DNA of 64,000 nt from Botryosphaeria dothidea (GCA_011503125.2 WWBZ02000073.1:620001-684000), one strand, 5' to 3'; shown: positions 42,490 to 55,061, numbered from the stretch's first letter. Translations and numbers: made by a program. The notes: a model not told the origin generated them from the letters alone.

Positions 42490-44332
42490 GGTGGTCAAGC
42501 GAAAGGACAATCACAGCTGAATTGACGAGGGCTGCGACTGGGCAACGATGGACTGCGTCCGGATGAGTCCAATGGACAGGCAGACGGATTTCTAGCAATT
42601 TGCTGGCCAAACGAGAGAGCAGGCTGAAGAAGGCGTAATCAGTCGCGAGTGGAGGTCAGTTCATATAGGAGTTCAGCGGAGGGCAAGATTGGCAGGCATC
42701 CCACTTTCCTGCGTCATTGCAGCGGGACTTTTCCTTAGTGGAGTCGCTAACGCCGGCGACGGGCCGTGTGGGTTCTGCAGAGAGTTTGTTTGGCTCGTTC
42801 CTGGCGTCTGGATCTGCCGCCCTACAAGGCTATCCTCCGCACGGCTAGATTGCGCTCGACCTGCATGCAGGCCACTCACTAGACCAGCGAAAAAATTATC
42901 TTGGTCGAAGGAGAACACCGTGAGATGATGCCGAGGAGCATTGGAGGATCTCACCGTCTTGCGGCGTAGCTGGGATGAGCGGCAAACATATCCGTCTTGG
43001 AGGCGATACACGAGTCGTGAAGATAACAAACACGGCCTTAGCTGCGATAAAATGGACGCAGGCAATCAAAGCCGACAGCCCCGTGGGCGGCCCTGAAAGG
43101 CGGAAGCCGACGAGGTACGAGCACTTTGTTGGCAACTTGTGCTTGGGCGGGTTTCATTTTTAACGTGGGAGGCCGGAAGAGCGACGATGGTGTTGAGCGC
43201 CGCAGTGTCGTTCGAGTCTCCACTTCTCAATGCTCGTCAGGAGCAACACACGCACAATGCGGAGCCAGATTGCGGAGGCCAGTCACGCAAGACTCCAAGT
43301 CATGTATCGGTAACGCCGCGATTGCGGCTGCTTAAATTTCGCGAACCGCCGCCTCGTCATACGGATACTTGGCAAGGTCTTGTCGTCCATAAGCTCATCG
43401 AGAATCAAGGAATTGCGCGCTCAATTCAAAGTCGCACTGGACCGAGAATTCAGCGCAGGATGTTGTCCTGTCCCTCGCAGGTCCGACATGCTCGTCGAAC
43501 GAGTCACATTTGTCGCCATGAGAGAGTGTGATCAATCGAGGTTTTGCTATAGCGTGAGACGAGGGCGACAGGCTGTTCAGTGTGGCAAAGCAGCGAATCC
43601 GGAATTTATACGGAAAGTTGGAAAGGAGTGCGTGGATAGCCGCGCAAGCGCCGGGCTAGGGCGGCCGCGTGGTGAGAAAGCCGGTTGCAGGGGGTGGGCC
43701 GGATACGAGGTGACAGCAGCAGACAGGCGGCGACCTGCGACGACCTGCGACGAGGCTGCAGACGAGCAGCGAACCAGACGATGGCACCGCTGGAGGAGCG
43801 CAGGCTCTGGACAGGATGCTTGGCGTGGTGTTGAGGCAGAGATTGCGATTTGCGGTTCCAGGGGCGCCAGAGCTTTTCAGGGAGCCGTGCCCGTGCCGCG
43901 CCTTCCCAAGCAGCAGTTCAAGAAATGCTTGTCACTCTACGGCCACCCCTCAAGCAACGCCAACAAAACGGCGCGTTCATCACAAGCGATCTCGCCCTCT
44001 AGACCCTGCCCCTCCACACTGCTGCTGTCTTCGCCGATCATGCTGCGAGCGATCCTCTGCCTCCCACGCCACCACAGCCCAACTTGCCGCTGGCCTCCAC
44101 CGGCCTCCTATCCTGCGCCATGACCCACTTACAGGGCCCGCGCGCCGACGAATTTCGTTACGCGTCAATTTCGGAGCACACGTACGAGCGTAGCGATGCC
44201 ATTCGAGCCAGAGCCTAGCTCCGCGCATCCTCCTTGAGCTGCCCGGGGCCCGGGGCTGTGCAGGTCGCTTTCCTTTCATCATCCCGAGTTGCGCCCTTCC
44301 CCAGTATTCTTCTCCATGTCACTCGTTCCGCC
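42490..44332. other. Divergent intergenic region, no gene recognised
   Basis: 1.8 kb between the phosphatase start (minus) and the GH76 start (plus). A 10-bp direct duplication CGACCTGCGA occurs at about 43731-43752. Long plus-strand ORFs at 43139 and 43380 have no motif and look like chance frames. Confidence 0.45.
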
Positions 44333-45799
44333 ATGAGATTCCTCACCAAGCCCTGGAGTATCCTGGGGATACTGTCGCTCCTTTTGCACAACGCCCACCA
44401 TGCTGTCGCCGTCGACATCGACATCGACAGCACCGACTCCATCAAGGAGGCCGCTGCCGACATCGCCTACGGCCTGATGGCATGGTATACCGGTAACAAC
44501 ACTGGTGATGTTCCCGGCAACCTGCCCGATCCCTACTACTGGTGGGAAGCCGGTGCCATGTTTATGAGCATGGTCGAGTACTGGTACTACACCGGCGACG
44601 AGACCTACGTACCCCAGACCAAGCAGGCCCTGCTGCACCAGGTCGGCGAGGACAACGACTACATGCCCGCCAACCAGACCAAGAGCGAGGGTAACGACGA
44701 TCAGCTTTTCTGGGCCTTGGCTGCCATGACCTCTGCCGAACTCAAGTTCTCCGACCCCGGAGACGGCTATGCCTCTTGGGTTGCTCAGGCTCAGGCTGTC
44801 TTCAACGAACAGGCCGCGCGTTGGGACGCTGCTAACTGCGATGGAGGTTTGCGCTGGCAGTAAGAACATCATGAATCATGCTCGGTGGTCCCAGCTGCTG
44901 ACATAGCCCACAGAATCTACTCGTTCAATGGAGGCTGGAACTACAAGAACACAATTTCAAACGGCGGTTTCTTCCAGCTTTCATCCCGTCTGGCGCGCTA
45001 CACCGGGAACGACACGTACACCCAGTGGGCGGAGAAGATGTGGAACTGGGCAGAGGGCACCGTCCTGTTCGACGCCGAGAACTGGATCATCAACGACGGA
45101 ACTAGTGTGACGAACAACTGCAGCAATGCTGACCGCACGCAATGGACCTACAACTATGGAACTTTCATTGTCGGATGCGCCTTCATGTACAACCACACCG
45201 AGGATGAGGCCTGGAAAACGCGCGCGGGACACTTGCTTGACACTACCTGGAAGACGTTCTTCCCGGACTCAATGGGTCCCAACATCATGGTCGAAACGAC
45301 GTGCGAGCCATATGGCAACTGCGATTACGATCAGTCATCGTTCAAGGCTTACTTGACACGCTGGCTTGCTCTGACGGCGCAGTTGATTCCAGACTACCAT
45401 GACGACATCTACACGCGACTGCGCGCTTCGGCAAAGGGAGCGGCAGGGCAGTGCGTCGGATCTGGAAAGACATCAGGCAACGTGTGCGGCCGTGAATGGA
45501 ACTCGACAACCTGGGATGGTACATCGGGTGTAGGCGAGCAGATGGCGGCGTTGCAGGTGGTCGGCTCCCTGATGATTGACAAGGGAAATCTGGATCCCCC
45601 AGTGACCTTCGATACCGGTGGTACCAGTAAATCCGACGGAAGTGCAGGAACGGGATCGTCGTCAGGTAGCACTGACGGCACCTACGACACCAGCACACCC
45701 ATCACTGGAGGCGACAAGGCCGGCGCTGCCATCCTCACCATCGCGATTGTCGTGTGTACTTTGGGAGGAGCGGCATGGATGATAATGGGAGATTTCTGA
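44333..45799 (+). CDS. GH76 Dfg5/Dcw1-type GPI-anchored wall protein
   Basis: Dfg5-like proteins act on alpha-1,6-mannan cores and are thought to cross-link GPI proteins into the wall. Two exons: 44333-44859 and 44914-45799, giving 470 residues. It begins with a signal peptide (WSILGILSLLLHNAHHAVA). The catalytic Asp pair is Asp122-Asp123 in EGNDDQLFW. Other family marks are YYWWEAGAMF, FNGGWNYKNTISNGGFFQL, NDGTS and SSFKAYLTRW. A Ser/Gly/Thr-rich stalk near residues 420-450 precedes a final hydrophobic helix (AAILTIAIVVCTLGGAAWMI), fitting GPI attachment at the outer membrane leaflet. Together with mpg1 it belongs to mannan/wall building, but the two genes are far apart. Confidence 0.93.
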
Positions 45800-46277
45800 C
45801 AGTCGTTGTGACTGCGTACTTTACACCTTTCTTTGCACACTCTTCATGTTCATTCTCTGGATACCTGGACCTTTTTTCCTTTCTTTGTTTGCCTACGTAT
45901 AGAGGAAAGCCCTATTGCGGCCAGTAGCAGGGGCGGATACATGCATGCCTGGCCCGCGGAGTTGGTGGAGAAACAGCGACCTTATTAGGTCTTTTGCAAG
46001 GGGTCTCATTTTGCCCTGTTCGTTGCGGAGAGACAGTCTATTTTACTATAGGGATATTCTAGGAAATGCATCTACCAACGATCAACGAGCTTTTGCACAC
46101 CACCATGGGCCCCCAGCTTATTGGACCCTGAGAGATCTGGCGTGTGCGCCACAGAAAATTCTCCCGTCCCGCAACGTGCCAGCAATTGTCACGTGCGAAG
46201 GTTATTTGGAGAGTATTGGTTTTGCAGATGACGATCCCGTCTCGTCAACCCTTTTCATCCACGACTAGGCAGCTTCT
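45800..46277. other. Convergent intergenic region
   Basis: Lies between the GH76 stop and the small gene's stop. No gene; 3' UTR sequence likely on both sides. Confidence 0.45.
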
Positions 46278-46912
46278 TCATCCCTCCAACAGCGCGGGCA
46301 GGTTCTCTTTGATGTACTCGACGACGGCATCCGGGCCTTTGTTGACCTGCAGTCCTTGAGGCAGCGCAAACGTCTTCACGTTGGGCACGATCTTCCGGGC
46401 GGTTTCCTGGGCCGTCTGGCTCTGCTCGGGTGTCCACATGGAAGCAGTAAACTTGGCAATCATTAGTGTTCATTCGCTCGTTGTTGATCTGAATTCGAGA
46501 TAGATTTCGATAGTGTTGCAACAGCAAGGGCCAACGCGTGGGCAGTGGAAGCATTCATCTGGATGTAAGTGTAATCTTTCTTAATGAACACTCATATCTG
46601 GACGAATTCTTCCACTCCTCACGGTACGGGCATGTTGCAATACTATGGAAACCGACCTCGCAAAGTGCAGGGCTCACCAGCAGGTCCGGCTTGACCTCGG
46701 TTACCACTTCTTCGACCTTGTCGATGTCTGGAGGCTGTCAGCAGGTGTTTTGAGCGCTGGGGAGAAAAAAAAAAAAACATACCGTCGGCGTTGCCAGCGT
46801 GGATGATGGTGTATTTGTCCTTCACATCTTCGACGACGCGGCCGATCAGGCGCTTGGCGCGTTCGGGGGCGTTGTTGACGGTGACCAGCTTGTAGGGACC
46901 GAGCGGGGCCAT
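46278..46912 (-). CDS. Small conserved fungal protein of unknown function (117 aa)
   Basis: Three exons: 46783-46912, 46678-46727 and 46278-46451, joining in frame to 117 residues without signal peptide or membrane segment. The sequence is regular and protein-like: APLGPYKLVTVNNAPERAKR, IIHAGNAD, KVEEVVTEVKPDLLFTASM, WTPEQSQTAQETARKIVPN and VNKGPDAVVEYIKENLPALL. It has an alternating alpha/beta look and resembles small uncharacterised proteins I believe are widespread in ascomycetes, but I cannot name a domain. The first intron carries a 13-base A-run (plus strand) next to the donor. It is divergent from the DUF3500 gene. Confidence 0.7.
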
Positions 46913-47477
46913 GGTTGATTGTATTGATTGTATTGAGCAGGCTCAGATTGGCTTCGCCAGCAGGTGGGATGTTGTTTTACTTTAACTTTTTCCGTCCTTC
47001 TACTTTTAAGTCCGAGGGCGACATCGGCATCCGAGCGCGCGACGGAGGTAAATGGGCGGTTGTGTGGGAATGCCGAGCTGGATGGTGCGATCTGGTCGGG
47101 CCCCGCTGACGTCTCCCTGCCCACCCCGCTCTCTGTGCCCCGCGGGTCTCGCTCTCGGGAATGCCGATTGCGCCTTCAGCTCCACCACCCGCCCCGCCTG
47201 CCCGACTGCCAGCCCTATCCGCCGTAACGACCGGCAACTCCTGCACGCTCTGCGTCTCTGCCGGCCTGTTGCGCAGACTCGTCCAGAGGAACTGTGTTTC
47301 CGCCCGGCCAGCAATCCTCGGAAGCGTCCGCGGAACAGCTGCGGCGCCCTCTCCCGCGCCAACATGCCGACCCCCGGATTTACGGACCACTGAACGCGTC
47401 TTTAATACACGCAACCCACCAATCCCCCCCTCCTCTCAATTCGACCCGCTTCATCCCTCCCTTCCACATCCACAGCC
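46913..47477. other. Divergent promoter region
   Basis: 565 bp between two divergent starts. It is rich in C/T on the DUF3500 side (CCCCCCTCCTCTC leader). The overlapping plus-strand ORFs at 47052-47481 appear to be leader sequence. Confidence 0.45.
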
Positions 47478-48907
47478 ATGACGGCAGCACCAAAGGACTC
47501 GGGCTACATCCAAGCCTCCGACCCCACGCGCCCGCGCAGCGACGCCGCCGTGCCCTTCCGCGAGATCATCCCCAAGCCGGACCACCCGAAGATCGCCGGG
47601 ATAGAGCGCTGCGACGCCCACAGCTGGTGCCAGTCGCGCCGCCAGATCCCCGCGCCCGCCTGGCTGATCGACCGCCTCGACGCGAAGAACCTCGAGACGC
47701 CGTACGTCGGCTTCACCGCTGATGGTGTTGTGCGCGAGGGGCTGTACGAGTACGCCGACGACGAGGGGGCGCCGGTGCGCGCGGCGACGGAGGCTGCGGA
47801 GCGGCTGGTGGGGCTGCTGTCGGCGGAGGAGAAGGGGCGGACGCTGTTTGAGGATGTCGATGCTGACGAGATCCGGCTGTGGTCGAACCCGGAGCTGTAC
47901 GTCAATCCGGGCGGGCTGAGACTGGACGAGGTGCGCGAGGAGGTGCGCGACGCGGTGCATGCCGTGCTGAAGGCGAGTCTGAGCCAGGAAGGCTACGACA
48001 AGACGTGGGCGTGCTGCCTGACCAACGGCTTCCTCGGGCACTTGGTCAATGGGCGGCGCGTGCTCAACGAGCATTCGTACAACTTCAGGCTTTTTGGCAC
48101 GCCGAGTGTCGACCAGCCGTGGGGTTGGACCTTCTTCGGGCATCATCTGTGTTTGGCGGTTGTGTTTTACGGACCGCGCATGGTTGTGGGCCCGACTTTC
48201 ATGGGAGCGGAGCCGGATCGGATCGATGAGGGTCCACATGAGGGGTTGAGGCTGTTCAAGACCGAGGAGTTGGAGAGCTTGAAGCTCATGCAGAGTTTGA
48301 GTCCGGAGTTGCAGGCGAAGGCGACGTTGTCGGTGGGTATGGATGGGGAGTCATTGCCGGAGGATCGGTGGAATCCGTTTGATGAGAGGCATTTGGCTGG
48401 CGCGAGGCAGGATAACAGGGTGGTGCCGTTTGGTGAGTTATTGCATAATTGTTGGCGACCTTGTAAGGGGAACTGGAAGCTAACTGTAGGAAAAGAGGGC
48501 CTTCCGGTCAAGGAAATGCCGCCCGCACAACAGGAGCAGATCATCAAGCTCTACAAGGCGTTCAACGAGTACTATCCGGCACCTGTGCTTGAGCACCGCG
48601 TCAACCTGTTCAAGAAGCATTTGGACGAGACTTATTTTGCTTGGATCGGACCGCACGGTGATGATGATCCGTACTATTTCCGCATTCACTCCCCAGTTGG
48701 CTTCATGGAATTAGACTTCCACTGCGGCAGTAAGTATTCTTTTAGGCACGAGAAATACAGTCCACAAGCTGACGTTATGCCCCAGTCTTCTTAACAAACA
48801 CATCGCCAGCTCGATGCCACATCCACACGACCAATCGCTTGCCGAACAGAGGCGATTATGGCAAAGCGCTTGTGGATCTCTTTAGGAAGAAGAAGTCGGC
48901 CCTCTAA
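47478..48907 (+). CDS. DUF3500-family protein
   Basis: Two exons: 47478-48729 and 48786-48907, giving 457 residues. Diagnostic stretches are WGWTFFGHHLCLAVVFYG followed by VVGPTFMGAEPDRID, and near the end YYFRIHSPVGFMELDFHCG and, after splicing, PARCHIHTTNRLPNRGDYG. Conserved His residues in FGHHL and CHIHT, with Asp/Glu nearby, hint at a metal site; this is inference. The biochemical role of DUF3500 proteins is not established. There is no signal peptide, so probably cytosolic. The last exon is essential: the unspliced frame ends ten codons into the intron region and lacks the conserved tail. Confidence 0.85.
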
Positions 48908-49506
48908 AGGACGCGAGCTTGGAGTACCAATAAGTGGGGAGAAAGAAATAGTTGAAGATATCCTTTGCGGGGACTGCAACCGCTAGTCACGAAATGACAC
49001 GTCCACCTTGTGAGTTTCATACCATGCTTGTGCCAAAAATCTCCGCACCGATGGTTCGATTCCACGTGAAGAATACGCCATGGTGGCACAGCACTTTTCA
49101 ACCTTTTTCGTTTCGGATGAAAAGAAAAGGGCATTTACTCCTCTACGCACGTATACGCGGATTGCGGGCCGCGGAATGGATATCCCTGCTTCCTCCCGTA
49201 TCCGAGGCCACTCAACTCCACGCCCTACCTACATGAGTACACCAGTGCGAGCAACATTTACCTAACATAGTAAGTACGAAACAACACTTCATTGGTCAAT
49301 TGTTTGAGGCCATACAAGAATTTCGGATATATCGGATTTGCTGCTCATCCGGTTCAACGCCAATTGAATTGACTTTGCAAGTAGCGGGATAGTGCACTGC
49401 GGGGTCCAACCGAGAACCTAGGAATCTCCAAACGTCGTGCCAAACATCTGATACCAGTTGCAACTTCTCTGTATTCCATTTTCGCCGAAGTCACAAGTGA
49501 AACACC
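48908..49506. other. Intergenic
   Basis: No gene seen. It contains a perfect B-box-like word (49053-49063) without a matching tRNA, listed among rejected items. Confidence 0.45.
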
Positions 49507-50808
49507 ATGCCTATAAATCGCAACAACATTACAACGGGGCTCTCGTCAAGCCTGTCCCCCGAGCCACAGCGTCCCCAAATGTCCAACAAAGCAACCATGC
49601 GCCTCCGCAACCCCTTCTTCGTAGCCCTGGGCGGCACTACCACCGCCAACGCTGCCCTCCACCCTCGCCAACTCAACACAACCGCCTCCCCCGGCTCCTC
49701 CATCAACACCACGGCGCCCGTCCCCCTCTCCCAAAGCACCCTCTCCCGCAACGCCGCCCCGCCGGAGGAGGATACAGACCAATACTACCTCGGCTACCGC
49801 GACGCCGACTTCGCGCGCCCGTTCGCCAAGTACTGGAACCCGAACGTGGCCGCGATCAGCGACGAGGTGCAGAAGGGCGTGAGCGAGAGTCCGAAGGCTC
49901 GGCCTCTAGGTAAGTGTTCATGCCCCTCTCCATCCACCCCCATCTCAGAGACAGGATCGTGGCTGACGAGCGCAGCCTTCCCGGCCCAGCAGGCCGGTAA
50001 CTACATGATGCGCGCGGGCTACCTGCAGATGGAGAACGGGTGGAGCGTCGGCGCGGACGGCGGCGTCATGATTGCCGTGCGGACGGACATCCCTGCGAGT
50101 GCGTTTCCCTTCCCTTCCCTTCCCTTCCCTTCCCTCGCTGAGAAAATCGATAGTCACGGGCGATATGTACGACTGGTGGTTCGGCTGGCACCTCGTCGAC
50201 TCGGCGCGGTACAAGCTGTGGAACCCCGTCGCGCACCAGTACGCCTGGCGCTGGCCGGACGCCGTCGACTGGGCGGACAAGACGCTGCCGCAGCGCTACG
50301 TCGGCGCGTTCTCGCAGATCGACGAGTACGTCGGGAACGAGCACAACCGGCTGACGATCGCGTTCGTGGAGCCGGGGGTGCTTGGGTTCGGGGAGAGGGG
50401 GGCGTGGGCGCAGGAGGGGGTCGAGGCGGTCGTGGTCGCGCGGATCATGATCGGTGGGTTGTGCACTATTCGCTGCTCCCTCTAGTGCGGAAACTTGGGG
50501 AAGTGGATTTGCTGATTGTGTTTGATAGGGCACGCGACGACGCTTGATGGACCCGAGCAGTATCTTGTGCATCAGGTGAGGAGGAAAGAGGATGGGACGC
50601 GCGAGCTGCGGTCGAGGTTCTGGCTGCGCGTGTTCACGCCGCAGATTGCGCATGATCTGCTGGTGCACTGCAACATTGAGATGACCCGTGAGTTTGCCTG
50701 TTTCTTGACGAATATCGATGAAGCTCTTGAACTGACGGTGGCTGGTATTGAACAGATCTGAATTGCTTCCTCCCTGCGTTATACGAGGAGTTTAAGGACA
50801 CGCTTTGA
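49507..50808 (+). CDS. DAPG hydrolase (PhlG)-like domain protein
   Basis: PhlG-type hydrolases cleave a C-C bond in acylated phloroglucinols with a metal in the active site. Five exons: 49507-49909, 49976-50098, 50154-50453, 50529-50687 and 50756-50808, giving 345 residues from the first ATG. Family-like blocks: NGWSVGADGGVMIAVRTDIP, MYDWWFGWH (His188), ARYKLWNPVAHQYAW, RYVGAFSQIDEYVG and TIAFVEPGVLGF, then after splicing HATTLDGPEQYLVHQV and HLNCFLPALYEEF. ATGs at 49507, 49579 and 49597 are all in frame; the last would start with MRLRNPFFVALGGTTTANA, a signal peptide, so the product may be secreted. The substrate is unknown; fungal homologues may act on phenolic polyketides or plant phenolics. 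Confidence 0.75.
50106..50137. repeat. CCCTT microsatellite inside an intron
   Basis: Six uninterrupted pentamers lie between the donor and the acceptor of the second intron of the PhlG-like gene, forming most of its pyrimidine tract. Confidence 0.9.
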
Positions 50809-51936
50809 GCTCTTGATCTCATGAAGCTTCGTGGCTGTGGTTATTTCTTGTATTGAAGACTTGTAGCATGAGCTTTTTGGAAACTCCGTTCTCAATTGAC
50901 GTGGCAGCGAGAAGTGTCACGTTTCAGTTCTCGAGGTGGTCAGGCATCTGGCAGCCTGAAATTCACGGGCTCATGCTGACGATATAGCTCCAATGTGTAT
51001 TTCCTGATTTGTTATTTTCTCATAGCTAAATTTGTGTGTCTATAAGTCAGCGCTTGATCTTCTATCCCTACAACAAAGTCAAAATACCTGCATCTCTGAC
51101 TCAAAATATTCCGCGCTGCACGGGTATTGAAGGAAATGTTTCTTAGTCATCTAGGCACTCCACACCATCCGTTGTGTATTTTTGTATGTATATCAATGCT
51201 CAATTTATCTTCTACATCATCTCGACTCCTCCATCGCATCCAAGTCTGCCAAGTTCTCATGTTCGCCATCTACTCTTCTCTCCATCCCCTCATTTCCAGC
51301 GCCATTCACATGTCGACCGTACGCAATAGATTACGAGAGAAAAGGTTGGGGATGGGAGATTGACGGCGACAAAGGACGAAAAGAGGACACCGGCATCCAA
51401 GACGCAAACGCTCGATCGCCTTCAAAACTCCTTCGAAAATACACACTCCGCACCTCGAACGCCGTATAAATAATATGAAAACAGCCCCCATTACCAAAAA
51501 CTCTGAAACTCCGATCCAGAAACAAAAATGAGCGTGACCTCCCTGACTAAGACGAAACGCAGTAGCAAGGGGTATCGATGACAAGCGGTTTAGTTTCTGA
51601 GAGACAGAGAAACAAGGTGACATCCTGCGTGGAAGTTACAGGTAGCTTGTCGTGATGATGTTGTTCTAGAGAGAAAGCAACTCCAGAGAAAAACGAGCGT
51701 GGCCTCAGGCTAAACTTTTGTAGAGGGGTGCCGTGCCTGGTCGGTATCAACCAAGCGAGAGAGTGTATGCCTGGAAAGAAACCCGGGAGAAGGCCTTCTC
51801 CCGCCGTGCGTGCCTGCTGGGATGCTTGTTACCAGCTCAGCGTACAGTACGCCGGAGAGACTTCGAGTAGCGCGGAGAGAGAGGGAGAGAGACCAGCGTG
51901 CCAACCCTTCCAAATTGACATTGGTGGGAAAAGGCC
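50809..51936. other. Intergenic, convergent
   Basis: No gene recognised. AT-richer than its neighbours. ORFs at 51127-51469 lack motifs. Confidence 0.45.
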
Positions 51937-52580
51937 TCAAATCTCCGTCCAATGCACCTCCTCCATCTCCTCATACTCAACCCCCTTCCTACCACTCGCC
52001 CTCCTGCCCGCCCCCACCTCCGTCCCCTGCTCCCCAGCAGCACCGCCCAGCTTCTCCTTGATCTTCTTCCCGAACTTGACCGCGAAAGACGACGAGCTCG
52101 ACCCGCGCTCCCCCCTCGACGACGGCGGCGGCGTCGTCATGACGGCGCCCTTCCCACCCGGGATCCCCGCTTGGACGGCCGGATCGACGACGTCCACCAC
52201 ATCCTGCTCCGCATACGGATTCGCCGCCGCGCGCGCCCTCGCGCCGCCCACGCTGCGCGTCGACAGCATGCGGCGCACGGGGCTGGGCAGCTCGTCCATG
52301 CTGCGGGCGCGCTGGACGTGCGTCTCGAGGGCGGCGAGCGGCTGCTTCTTGGATGCCGGTGGTGACGGGCGCTCCGTCGGCAGGCTGGCGCGGCAGCGCG
52401 GGCAGCATGCGGTGCTCTTGCGGTACTCGTCGGTGCCGGGGAAGGCGCTCGGGGAGAAGGGCGTCATGGGCGGGGAGGGGGGCGTGTTGGGGTTTTTGGG
52501 AGCGAGGCTGAGGCGGAAGAAGTGTGAGGGAGAGCGGAGGGGGTCGTCGTCTTCTTCTTCGTACGACTCGTAGCCATCGT

Positions 52581-52614
<34 letters not shown>

Positions 52615-52908
52615 GCTGGTGGTGGTGTTGTCTCTGAGGGAGGAAGAGCGGCGGGAGCGGGTGGGGAGGGCGAAGGAGGAGGAAGAAGTGCTGGTGCGGG
52701 TGCTGCTTGAGGTGGATTGCGTGGTGGTGGGGAGGTCCTTGGAAAGCGGTTCGTAGCGCTGGGAGCGGCTGCTGTAGCTGCTCTCGGGGGAGGTGGGGGC
52801 GCGGGGGAGGCCGTGGTGGGAGAGGGGGAGGCGCAGTTGCGGGTGGGCGGAGGAGCGGCGTGTAGATGATGTGGACGAAGAGGGGCGGGTTTGATGTTGG
52901 GCCGCCAT
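51937..52908 (-). CDS. Ser/Asn-rich hypothetical protein
   Basis: A single open frame of 323 residues from the ATG at 52908. It is mostly low complexity: Ser/Thr/Arg-rich start, a run of 11 Asn, an acidic patch (YESYEEEDDD) and Pro-rich linkers. More ordinary islands are CCPRCRASLP (a single CxxC), LAALETHVQRARSMDELPSP and the C-terminal FAVKFGKKIKEKLGGAAGEQ. No catalytic or known domain, signal peptide or membrane helix is seen. Probably a disordered fungal protein of unknown function. The frame extends upstream to an ATG at 53067, but that part reads like 5' UTR. Confidence 0.6.
52582..52616. repeat. GTT/AAC trinucleotide repeat coding polyasparagine
   Basis: About eleven perfect triplets inside the hypothetical gene; on the minus strand they read AAC/AAT and give the Asn run. 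Length polymorphism is likely. Confidence 0.9.
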
Positions 52909-55061
52909 GATGGGAGTTTGTTTGTTTGGTTGGTAGGTCGTGGGCGAGAAACGAAACAATTGAGGCTTGTAAACCCCGGATCCAAAGTGTGGCGGAAGGA
53001 TTGGTAGGGAGAGGGAGAAGGATGAGAGAAGAAGAGAGCAGAGAGAGGGGGCCCAGCAGAGTTTCAAGAAAGTAAAAGTAGTAAGGTAGCGACAGGCTGA
53101 GCGCTCTGGCTGCTGGCTGGAGCGCTGATCTTGCAGGGCGGCGCAGCAGCACAGGTGCTGGCTGGCTGGCTACTCGGAGGATAAGCTGGGCCGCTGTCAG
53201 GCTGCAGACGTCAGGCTTGGATGGCCGGGTACACAAGCACAGCAGAAAAGTAAGAAAAAGAAGTCGAGTAGGATAAGGAAAAGCGACGGCTCCCATCGAG
53301 GCAGAACCCGGGTTATACAGCAGCTCGACCTACCAGGTGACAGGCCCTTCCCGGCAGCGGTCCCCACCACCACAGCTCGTCCCGGACTGCACGCGAGCTC
53401 ATGGAGCATGGATGGGGAGGGCCGATATTGCGGCGCAAAGAGAGACAGAGACAGAGAAGGCTCAGGTGTGTGTGTCAAACGGGAAGTGCGTCTCGTAGCC
53501 GCCGACGGGCTGGAGCGGCCGGGGTCCCCTGCAACGGCCAGCCCGCCCAATCACCGGCCTCGCCCCTCTGGCCACCATGACGGCGCGCGGTTTGACAGAG
53601 CGCTAAAACAACAGGAAGCGACGCGTCTCGCGATTCATATCAGATGATGAACGTGCAAGGCTCGTCGACGTCGTCGAACCGGCGAATCAGCCGCTGGCCC
53701 CGTCTGGGCTGATCAGAGCTTACCTTACCCGCAGAGCAAGGGCTGCGCCGAACACCTGGAAAGGCCGCGCCATTGGCTGCTGCTGCCTGCCCGCCCACGG
53801 CCCAGCTGAGATCAACCTTCTCTGTCTCCGGCAAGTGGATGCGCAGGTGGGGCCAGCGCGAGCGTCGAAGAAGCGTCAAGAGTCCAGTCCAGCCCGGCCT
53901 GTGGAGTTGCACGCAAGCGCCGCCGCGTCGTGGATGGGTGGGATGGGTGGCCTTCTTGCCGTCGATCCACCGGCGATCCTCCATGGCAGCAAATCGGGGG
54001 GAGGCAGTGCGGGAGGCCGATGAGATGGCGTCAGGCGCGTGCCTGTCTGTCTGGCTGCCTGGCGAGGAAGAAGAGAGAGAGAAAAAGCTTGGAGCGCGAG
54101 CCAAGGCTAGTTGCGTGCGAGCTGCGGGTAGGCGCCTCTGTGGGGCCGTTGCAGCAGCTAATTCCTGCTGAATATAGAATCCAGGCACCAGCTCCCAGCT
54201 CCACTCTAACCACCCTTCTGCCGTTTCACTCGCCGCAACCAGCAACTTCCACCTCGACTTTTTCCTCTCCCTCGCCGCAGGTCCAGAACTCCCAGCAGTT
54301 CCCCTTGCCGATGCGCACACGCTGATGAAACTTTCTTGTTGCGAACGTGCACGCGCTTCGCACTCGAGCCGTCGTGTCATGAGCTCTGCTGCCATTCGCT
54401 ACAACTACGCTACCGCTAACCTTCAAGAACAGACCGGAATTCCGCTGCAGAGGTGTGCCGTCTAAATTCCCTCAATCGCATGACTCAAGTTGGTAGTTAA
54501 AGGAAAATGCCGTTGATGGCTGGGGCGTGTAGACTTTCCTGCCTTTCCTTAAAGCGTGACGAGAACCGAACACATGCGCGTTCCTGACTTGCGCTTCTTC
54601 AAACATCACCACCCTCCCGCATGACCCACTGGTTCATTTTTCTGCCCGCTCCCTCGTTCCCCGCTCCCCGCTCCCCGCTCCCCACCCACACACCCAAGTT
54701 ACAAACAAAGGTCAAAACATTACCGATGCTTTCTTAAACAAACTCGTGGGGAATAGCCGACATCTGAGACACTCCGTACACCAAACGATGAACTCTTCAT
54801 GACCCGAAACCCTGATTGATCATTCCGTCGTCCTTGGCTCCACGCCGACTGAGTCGCCCTGATTTCGGAAACATCCGAACGGCCTTTTTTTCTGACCCGC
54901 AGAGTAAGAGAGAGAAAAAGTCGCCGGCCCGACCGGCGACATGGGAACTATTGAAAGTCCGCTCCGGTCAGAAAGATGTTTTGGTTCCGGATATGTTCGA
55001 ATGCGGATGCGAAAAAATGTCGGTCGGTTAATCCGAAGCGAAAGGACCTTGGTTCCCGAAA

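Noticed and set aside
49053..49063. Perfect tRNA B-box word GGTTCGATTCC
   Set aside because: No A-box, no acceptor stem and no cloverleaf could be folded around it.
53640..54395. 251-codon minus ORF
   Set aside because: Arg/Ser/Ala-rich chance frame with equally long frames opposite it.
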